Assembly (NCBI GenBank): GCA_949130495.1
Contig: OX422217.1
Coordinates: 540,021,137 to 540,085,136, forward strand
Reading direction: 5' to 3'
DNA: 64,000 nucleotides
Origin: Sambucus nigra
Taxonomy: Eukaryota > Streptophyta > Magnoliopsida > Dipsacales > Adoxaceae
The translations under genes and the position numbers were made by a program. Below are positions 56,100-64,000 of this stretch, piece by piece; positions within the stretch are counted from its first letter, which is position 1; each line of letters begins with the position of its first letter. The notes beneath the pieces are model-generated. The model made no database searches, had not been told where the DNA came from, and saw only the letters and a list, made by a program, of their open reading frames with translations.

Positions 56100-57930
56100 G
56101 TATGTGTGTGTCTATAATGTTCAGAATGTTATGATCCCACAGGCACCTCTAGCGTCGCTAGATGTAGAGGTTATGTTTTTTATATATGAGCATATGGGTC
56201 ATGTTTTATTTAACATGGGGGCAGCACATTAGTTTATTTCCATTATATTTGCACGAGGGGTCGATTTATCAGAGTCAATCGATAGTATTATTATGTGTGT
56301 TGACTCGTTGTTGGGTAGTGGGGCCCTTATCCATTCTATTTAAAGGAGTGGGTATAGATGTAGGGAGATTATACTTGACCGTTAATTCACTCGTGTTGGA
56401 TATGATGTTATTATCGGCATGAACTGGTTGGAAGGTTATAGAGCGATGGTGGACTATTTTAGTAGGATCATCGTGTTCACCATTCCAGGGCAGGAGGTGT
56501 TTTTTAGTGGTGATTCCTCTTTTGGAGGGAGGTTTGAGAATGTAGATTAATTATATCGAGGAAGAGAACTCGCAGGGTATGGTTATCTGACTAGATTCGA
56601 TCCTAGTGGTTAGGGAGTTTACAGATGTTTTCTCAGAGATACTGAATTTACCACCGAGCCGAGAGATTAAAGTTGTTATTGATTTAGGATCGAGGACTAG
56701 GTCGATATCACGCATGCCCTGTCGTATGGATTCATTAGAGATAAGAGAGTTGAGGGACTAGATTTATTAGCTCTTGCGGTCGGGCTGTATCCTCTGGAGT
56801 ACATTGTCGTGGGGTGCCTGGTGTTGTTTTTGAAGAAAAGAATGGATCGTTGAGGTTATGTGTTGACTATAGAGAGTTGAATAAGGTCACGATTCAGAAT
56901 AAGTAACTGTTGCCTCGTATTAATCACTTGTTTGAGCAATTGAGAGGAGAAACTTTCTTCTCTAAGATATATTTGAGATCTAGATACCATCAGTTACACG
57001 TCAGGGAGTAGGATGTCCCTAAGACTACATTCCTGATGAGGTATGGGTCATATGAGTTCAGGGTTATGCCATTTGTACTAACCAAGAAACTAGCTATATT
57101 AATGGATCTTATGAATAGGGTATTCAAATATTTCCTAAACCAGTTCATTATGGTTTTCATAGACGACATTCTAGTGTATTCTCGGGCTAAGGGCGAGTAC
57201 GCACAACACTTGTGAATGGTTTTGTAGACTTTATGGAACCACCAGTTCTACGCCAAGTTCGAGAAATGTGGGTTCCTGTTATACAAGGTGTAGTTCTTGG
57301 GTCCCATTGTGCCACACAGAGGTATTTTAATGGACCCGACTAAAATAGCAGCGGTGAAGGAGTGTGTTCAGCCCATGACAACAACAGAGATTCATTACTT
57401 TTTGGGATTGGCCGGTTACTATCGTTACTTTATTAAGGGTTTTCGAAGATTGCGGGCCCGTTGGAAAATCTAACTCGCAAGGGGTGCCATTTTTGGGATG
57501 ATTACTGTTAATTAGCTTTTGATGAGCTAAAGGATAAATTAACTTCGACACCAACTATCACACTGCCCAGGGGAGGAGTGGAGCACTTTGTTTTTACAGA
57601 TGCGTCCTTACAGGGAATTGGGGATGTATTACAGTAGGAGGACTGGGATATAGCTTATACTTTTAGTAAGATTAAGACCCACAAGAAGAACTACCCCATA
57701 CACAATTTGGATATTACAGCGGTAGTCTTTGCCTCGAGGATATGGAGGCACTATCTCCTGAGGGAGAAATTCAGTCTTTTCAAGAATCACAAGTCGCTGC
57801 AATATATGCTCACACAGAAAGTGCTTAACATGAGACAACATAAGTGGCTCAAGTTCGTTAAAGGCTATCAGTTTGACATCGAGTACCACCCGAGAAAGGA
57901 TAAGGTGGTGGCAGACATATTGAGCCGACG
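56100..57930 (+). pseudogene. Tekay protease, reverse transcriptase and RNase H remnant
   Basis: The protease region near 56190-56240 reads HVLFNMGAAH, so the catalytic FDTG has become FNMG. Reverse transcriptase: NGSLRLCVDYRELNKVT near 56850, then [16 protein letters not shown] near 57030, catalytic FIDDILVYS at 57155-57181, and GLAGYYRYFIKGF near 57410. RNase H: FTDASLQGIG near 57595, with the first catalytic Asp kept, and QFDIEYHPRKDKVVADILSR near 57870-57930. Numerous in-frame stops, mostly TAG or TGA for CAG or CGA. Confidence 0.85.
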
Positions 57931-58129
57931 GCTTACGGGGGAGTTGGTAACAGTCTGGAAAGTGAAGTGAAGTGTACTTTGGAAGGATGAAGAAGTGTCC
58001 AGTACTTATTTGGAAGTTTTGACTATCACACTTGAGATCATGATGAGGGTTGTGAAGGCCTAGGTATGGGATATTTTTTGTGAAGACAAGGTGTATCAGT
58101 TACTAGTAGAGGGAGCAGATTCATACTCG

Positions 58130-59485
58130 ATCAATTTAGAGGGAGGCTTGCGCCTCAATGGGAGACTAATAGTCCTATAGGATGGGGACCTATGACATGC
58201 AGTGATGATAGAGTCTCATGGGTGGTGTATTTTAGTACATCTCGACAAGAATAAGATATATCAAGACATAAGGAGACAATATTGGTGGGTTAGGATGAAG
58301 TGGAACATTTACGAGTTTATCTTGAATTGCACAACTTGTGAGTCGGTGAAGGTAGACCATCATAGAACATCTGGGATTTTACATCCATTGTAGATTCCAA
58401 TTTGAAATTAGGACAGCCTATCGATGGACTTTATCACAGGGCCACTGACATCGCAGAGGGATCACTATTCCATATAGGTCATTGTGGATCTCCTAACTAA
58501 GGTGGCCCACTTTTTTTCCAATATGGACAAATTATACGATGGGGCAGTATGCCCAACTTTTCATAGCCGAGATAGTGAGGTTCCATAGGGTGTCGATTAA
58601 TATCGTGTTTGACCGGGATAAGATCTTCATGTCCCAGTTTTGGCAAATTTTTTAGGGGGCTATGGGGATTGAGTTCTAGTTGAGTACAGCTTACCACCTG
58701 TAGACTGATGGACAAATTGAGAGAGTTAATCAGATATTGGAGGATATGCTGAGGATGTGTATACTTGATTCCAAAGGAGGTTGGGAGTAGTACCTTCCAC
58801 CAGTAGAGTTAGACTATAATAACTCCTACCAGTTCACGATAGGCATGACACCTTTCGAGGCATTGTATGGATGACCTTGTCATTCGCTCGCTTGTTGGTT
58901 AAAGGTGGGGGACAATAAGATTCTTCGACCGGAGATGATCCAGGACACTCCTATAAAAATCGAGCTAATTTGAGGTCGTATAAGAGTAGCTTAGGACAGG
59001 TAGAAGAGTTACGCAGATGCACATAGGCGACACGTGGAGCTTGAGGTAAGTAATCATGTGTTGTTGCGTGTGTCTCCTATAAATGGAGTTATACGATTTG
59101 GGAAGAAGATAAAGTTAACACTGAGATATGTAGGACCTTTCTCTATTAGTGAGAGGATAGGGCCAGTTGCTTATAGGTTCTCTCTGCCAAAGCACTTACA
59201 GAGGATTCATGACGTATTTTATGTGTCATCGCTGAAGAAGTGCCAAAGGAGTGAGATGTAATATTGGCATATTCCATTGGAGGATATTGATTTATATCCA
59301 AGCATCTCGTATGAGGAGAGATCGATTGATATGCTGGATCCTAGCAAGCGTAAGCTTTGGACAAATTCCATTGGTTTGTTCTCACTGGGGGCATCATAAT
59401 GATGATGAATCGACATGGGAATGGGAGGATGATATGCTAGAAAAATATACGAAAATATTTATGCAAGGTATGTCCAAATTTTGGG
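58130..59485 (+). pseudogene. Tekay integrase and chromodomain remnant
   Basis: The zinc module near 58210-58350 reads VHLDKNKIYQDIRRQYWW..., then CTTCESVK. Core: SMDFITGPL near 58420 (first Asp), VFDRDKIF near 58600 (second Asp), TDGQIERVNQILEDML near 58700 (Glu). C-terminus: LTLRYVGPFSISERIGPVAYRFSLP near 59125-59190 (GPF motif), then STWEWEDDMLEKYTKIF at about 59410-59460, the end of a chromodomain-like module. Chromodomains direct integration to marked chromatin. Stops and frame changes throughout. Confidence 0.85.
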
Positions 59486-59513
59486 GATTAAATTCCATTG
59501 TTAGGGGAAAGTA

Positions 59514-61454
59514 TGTCACACCCTGTATTTTTGAGCATTTTAAGTTATTCGTGTGTATGTAATTTAATTAAATTGAGAAATAAAGTGAATTAAATAAATA
59601 TTAATTAGAAAATAAAAGGATTAATAGGTATGTAAAATTATATTTACTTGTGTGATAAGTAAATGAAAATATATTAAATTACTTTATGTCGTAAGTGAGT
59701 AAAAATCGATGGGTTTAACGGTATCTAATTCGGGACATGTGGATAGGCTTGTGTTGGGAATGAGATGAAAAATTAATGTTAGATAACTTGGATGGTGATT
59801 TTGAGTGAGCCTGTGATCCAAAATGGGTTGCGATAGTCTGAATTAGGTAGTCGCGTGATGTAATTGGGGTTTAGGGACTTTTTAGGATAAATGGGACACG
59901 TAAAAGGGTATTCGGGTCATTTTACACATGGGGCCTACCCTAATTTAGGGATTAATGATATTTATGATTATATTTAGGGAAGGTGGATGGAGTGAGCAGC
60001 CATTCCACCACCAAAGCAACCTAGGCTTTGAGAGAGGAGAGAAAAGAGAAGGAAAAATCCAAGAAAATAGAAGAGAAACGATTCGGGAGGGGAATCGAAT
60101 CATTCTGGGCATAAGACCATGACATGAAGAGGAAATCAAGGGGAAGAATTCAGAATATCATCAATTATAAGGCAAGTGTATTTTATTTTATTTTATTCGT
60201 TCATGTATGAATTTGGTGTAGAAACACATAAATTTTGGGGGAATTAACATGTAAAATAAGGGTTTCTATAAATGAATTCATAAGAAAAAGGACTCAATTA
60301 TGAATACATGTTGAATTTAATGTTATTGGAGGTAAAAAGATGAAATTAGAATCATAAAGGTCAAATTTTGAATGATAAAACGAATAATTAATGAAATATT
60401 GAATTAGGGTGAATATAAAATGATTCTTGATGAAAGATTTATAATCCCAATGATTTAAATGTTTTTAGGTTGATTTGTATGAAAAAATATGTGTGATTAA
60501 GTATGGGATTGAAGTAGAATTCATGTTTAGGATTTAGTTGAAGTTGGGAACTCATATGGTTGAAGGGAAGGTGATGAGTCCCATCAAAACAAATTAGGCA
60601 GCTACCCAGAATCGAACCAATTCGCTAATGGGGGGCGAATCAATTCTCTTACCAAAAGAGTTCAATCAAGCAGGAGAATCGATTTGATCTGGATAATGGT
60701 TCTCCTGTAGATGTGGTGATGTTTTTATAGACCGTTTAGGGTCCGGCTTGGGTTACGAAGTCCGATCGGTGAAATTGAACTTCTGGGATTATACAGGAGG
60801 GAATTGAAAAGTACATTGAGTTAGGCGGGGATTAACTCCGGGTAAGAAATTACGAGCGAATGCAAATCGAGTTACGATTATGAAATCGGGTTAGTATTTT
60901 GGGAAGAGTTATGCAACGGGCTTGAGTAGAATATCATAGTCATTTCCCCAGGTCATAGGACTATTAAATGATCACTGTATGTGAGTCTAGAGTCCGGTGG
61001 GGTAATGTGGTATGGTTCTGACCCACCAATATGTGTCTGTGACCCCCTCCAGTTTATGTATTTATGATTAGGGATGGGTGGTGAGATTCCAACCTGGTGG
61101 CTCAGGAGTGGTACCTGACGTATTTGGACCCTGATAGCATAATAGGGAATGCATCTGGGAGGACATCTCAGTGATTCTTTGTATATACATATAAAATAGT
61201 GTTATATGTATATGAGTGAATAAAACGAATGTGTGAACATTGAAATTATAACTAGTGTACATTTATGTGAATTGTTTAGCGATGAGATTATAATTAAGAA
61301 TTATAATGATATATCCTACGTGATAGCTAAGTGATAAATAAATTAAAGTATAATATGTGTGGCACGTTTGGGCTAGAGGTTTAGCGCATTGGGATACTTT
61401 AAGTGACTAAACTAGTTAGGCGAGGCAACATAACTAGGAAATTAAAATACATGC
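59514..61454 (+). repeat. Tekay 3' LTR, part before the TatA-4 insertion
   Basis: TGTCACACCCTG follows TTAGGGGAAAGTA (polypurine tract). Parallels the 5' LTR up to about 54005 of it, but lacks about 510 bases corresponding to roughly 52933-53440. Broken at 61454; the last 680 bases or so should resume beyond the window after TatA-4. Confidence 0.88.
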
Positions 61455-62046
61455 TGTTGATACCAAATTTAGTCTGCTGACATGGCCCAATTGAGTGAAG
61501 ACACGTGGCAATCTGCGTGGTAATAACAAACACTTCCGAGCAACACCTTGACCCACTCAGATACTCCGAGCAATAGATACCACCCGAGGAGCCATACTGC
61601 GACGAGGAACTCTGCTTCCCCGATCAACTCAGACGCTCCGACCAACAAGAGTTCTCCGAGGAACTTTAATACACCAAGAAACTTATGAGTACCGAGCTAC
61701 TTAGCCGGTCCGAGCAGCTTAGGCGGTCCGAGCTGCACCTCGAATAGAGAATTAATAGCAGGATAACCAACAGGTTAACTGCACATTAAATGGTTATATA
61801 TGCCTAATGGACAGCTATGTATTACCCTTTCACATGTACAGCCTGAGGGCTATAAATACATTGTATCATCCTCATTGGAGGGGAACCGATAATTTCTTGA
61901 TAAAACTTTTAATTGAGAATTCCCAAACAATCAGCAATAACAGAAACAGTGGACGTAGGCCATTCTTATAAGGCTGAACCACTTTGTCTCATTTTATTTT
62001 ATCTGTGATTAAATAATTAGATATAATCTATTTTTTTACATCAACA
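61455..62046 (+). repeat. TatA-4 5' LTR (592 bp)
   Basis: TGTTGATACC to ATCAACA, with the G-box pair, CCGAGGA-type repeats, TATA box and GTAGGCC...GAACCAC motif. Confidence 0.94.
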
Positions 62047-62049
62047 GAT

Positions 62050-62066
62050 TGGCGCCATCTGTGGGA
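62050..62066 (+). other. TatA-4 primer binding site
   Basis: TGGCGCCATCTGTGGGA, the best-kept TatA version in the window. Confidence 0.8.
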
Positions 62067-62110
62067 AACGACTGGTAATATCGTTTTTCATCAAAAATAA
62101 TTCATTCTAA

Positions 62111-64000
62111 ATCGCTGATAATCCAGAACCCAACAATCGAAACGCTGGAAGCCCTCCAAATCCATCTGCTCCGCCAAACGTTCCAGATCTGGCTGGAATA
62201 ATGACAAATCTGGCCCAGGGCCAGATAGCCATGCAAGAAACTATGTGACAACTCATATAAATCCTTCATGGCGGAGTATCGACCCATTCAGGACATCGAA
62301 GTGTTCAAAGAAATACCCGTTTACTTTCTTCGCGTATTAGGTGTACCGATTCATATCGTACTGAGGAGTCTGAAGATTTTTCTTATCAACCTGGACGAAC
62401 TTCATCAGTACGAGCCACAGATACTGAACAACGTATCACTCTCTCTCTAGAAAGGACTAGTGCGCTAGAAAGGTTAAGCATGGTATCTCATTTTTATCGA
62501 TTAGGTCCTAGGAGGAACAAAAGTCCTCCTAAGGCTGCGTCAAGGAGGTTTCGACGACCATCAGACTTAAGGGAAGGATCTGCCCAATCGCAACCAGCTG
62601 CTCATCGAGATAGATCCCAGGAAGCCACATCAATGCGATCAGTTGCTCGAACCAACAGGCCCGAGGAAGGAAACGATGCGTGGAAAGGCCCTATTCAGAG
62701 ACTGGAGGATAGATTAGGGGAAATGGTTAAAGCCAAGAACCCTCTACAACGAATTTTTGTTCAAAGAACACCTTTTGTCCAGGCCATTATAGATTTTCCC
62801 ACACCATCAAAGTTTAAAGCACCTGTTGTGACCCCCAGATATGATGGAAAGACAGACCCTGTCCTTCATATAGAATAATACCAAGCTGTAGCCGACATCT
62901 ATGCTGTTCCAGATGAGATGAGATGCAAAGAATTCTCCGGAACTCTTACCGGATCTGCTCAAATATGGTATAATAATCTTCCTTGGGGAAAGATCTTAAC
63001 TTTCCTTCAACTGGACGAGTTATTCATTGGGAATTTCTATTTTGGGGCAAAGCCAGTTAAACGAGTAGCGCATTTGTTAAGTGTTAGACAAAAAGCTGGT
63101 GAGAGTACCAGAGATTATATAACTCGTTTTAATAACGAGAATCTCGAAGTCATTGATTATGAGGAAAAGACAGCAATTACCGCCTTGATGAGTGGACTAC
63201 TGCCCAACAAGTTGTACTACACTTTGGCCAAAGATCCACCTAGAACCATGTCAGAACTGATGGGAAAAGCGGCCAAGATTATGAATGCCGAGGAGGCTAT
63301 GGCTGCGAAGAAGAATATGGATGCCAAAGAAACTAAGGTGGAAAGTGATAAAGCTAAGAAGAAAGAGCATAAGAACAATGGTAGTGACAAACACTCAAAA
63401 ATAAGGTCGTCATGGGAAGTATTGAAGAAATTTGATAATTATACTCCTTTGAAGAAAGACATCAACCATGTTCTAGAAGAAATCAAGAACAACGAGGAAT
63501 TAAACTGGCTAGAGAAAATGAAGACAGACCCTGACATGAGGAATAAGGCAAAATATTGCGAGTTTCACAAAGATCATAGCCATATGACTAAAAATTACAT
63601 AGCTCTTCAGAATGAGATTGAAACACTCATCAGACGAGGAAAACTGGCAATGTATGTTGATCGGAGGAATGAAAGAAGAAATAAAGACCGAATAAGAGAG
63701 GTCTAGATATCCTCGTCGAGCAGAGGAGAACAAAAAAATAGACCATGAAGTTGATCCAGAAGACGACCCCGATTTTCCCAAGAGACCAAGGCAGCCAGAA
63801 CGTGAGGTATTTTCAATACGCTTTGGGACATTTGATTGTAATGTTATTACAGGTGGAGATGCAGGAGGAGGAGACCTTACTGCATAGAGAAAAGCTTACC
63901 TCTGTGAGGCTCAAGCTTGCTCATACATTCAACGAATAAATCTAGATGAGGAAGATCGCCTTAGAAAGGTAAACAAAGAGAAATTGGTCATTGGTTTCTC
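62111..64000 (+). pseudogene. TatA-4 gag and start of protease region, start codon lost
   Basis: At the gag start the codon is ATC (62111) instead of ATG. One frame continues to about 63700 with stops: TGA near 62246 (CGA), TAA near 62258 (CAA), and TAA 62876-62878 after VLHIE, the same stop as in TatA-2. Open stretches 62480-62878 and 62918-63706 contain the gag core (WYNNLPWGK, LFIGNFYFGAKPVKR). The zinc knuckle reads CEFHKDHSHMTKNY, so the last cysteine and a glycine are changed. A two-base loss near 63690 shifts the frame. The protease lies beyond the edge. Confidence 0.88.

Larger units (their letters stand above)
51502..64000 (+). mobile_element. Tekay/Del-like chromovirus (Ty3/gypsy), extends past the window
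   Basis: 5' LTR 51502-54680, gag-pol remnant 54868-59485, 3' LTR from 59514, itself broken by TatA-4 at 61455. LTRs over 3 kb starting TGTAACACCC, a chromodomain-type C-terminus and the TDAS-type RNase H fit Tekay/Del. AAGAT (51497-51501) is the left candidate target duplication; the right one is outside the window. It is heavily decayed. Confidence 0.9.
61455..64000 (+). mobile_element. TatA-4: Tat-lineage Ty3/gypsy element, cut by the right window edge
   Basis: 5' LTR, primer binding site and gag of the TatA family, inserted in the Tekay 3' LTR. CATGC (61450-61454) is the candidate left target duplication. TATAAATA box at 61851-61858. Confidence 0.93.

Overview
This window is plant nuclear heterochromatin-like DNA made almost entirely of nested LTR retrotransposons. 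I see no intact host gene, rRNA or tRNA. The evidence for a plant is the set of element families: Tat-lineage and Tekay/Del-lineage Ty3/gypsy elements, a SIRE-like Ty1/copia element, and a decayed plant-mobile-domain (PMD) gene. The species cannot be told from this window; a large, repeat-rich angiosperm genome is the best guess.

Layout, oldest host to youngest guest. (a) A SIRE-like copia element with only a gag gene runs from 19020 to 49409. Its 5' LTR is cut by an unidentified LTR element on the minus strand, here called GX (4623-19019), which is in turn host to two Tat family A elements on the minus strand: TatA-1 (1-4622, cut by the window edge) and TatA-2 (5857-17121, complete, TSD GTTGG). 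(b) The copia interior is split by TatA-3 (22746-47027, plus strand, TSD ATGAT). (c) TatA-3 is split inside its protease by TatB (25472-37547, plus strand, TSD GACCC). (d) Right of the copia element lies a PMD-type pseudogene (about 49447-51480). (e) A Tekay-like chromovirus (51502 to beyond the window, plus strand) follows, and its 3' LTR is host to TatA-4 (61455 onward, plus strand).

How the genes work together. Tat elements carry gag, protease, reverse transcriptase, a degenerate gypsy RNase H, a second archaeal-type RNase H and a D,D35E integrase in one reading frame. Downstream of pol they also carry a separate gene on the opposite strand. That antisense gene has its own TATA-like box next to the 3' LTR, GT-AG introns, and a protein with a gypsy-type-transposase-like N-terminal domain and a coiled-coil tail. 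In family A, a second antisense reading frame follows after a polyadenylation signal. Between the convergent ends of pol and the antisense genes sit hairpin-bearing tandem repeats, in both families.

Every element is damaged. Nearly all breaks in TatB and many in the TatA copies are stop codons explained by C-to-T changes (CAG, CAA or CGA codons), as expected for methylated silent DNA. LTR divergence by eye is about 4% for TatB, about 5% for TatA-2 and TatA-3, and about 10% for the copia remnant, which agrees with the nesting order.
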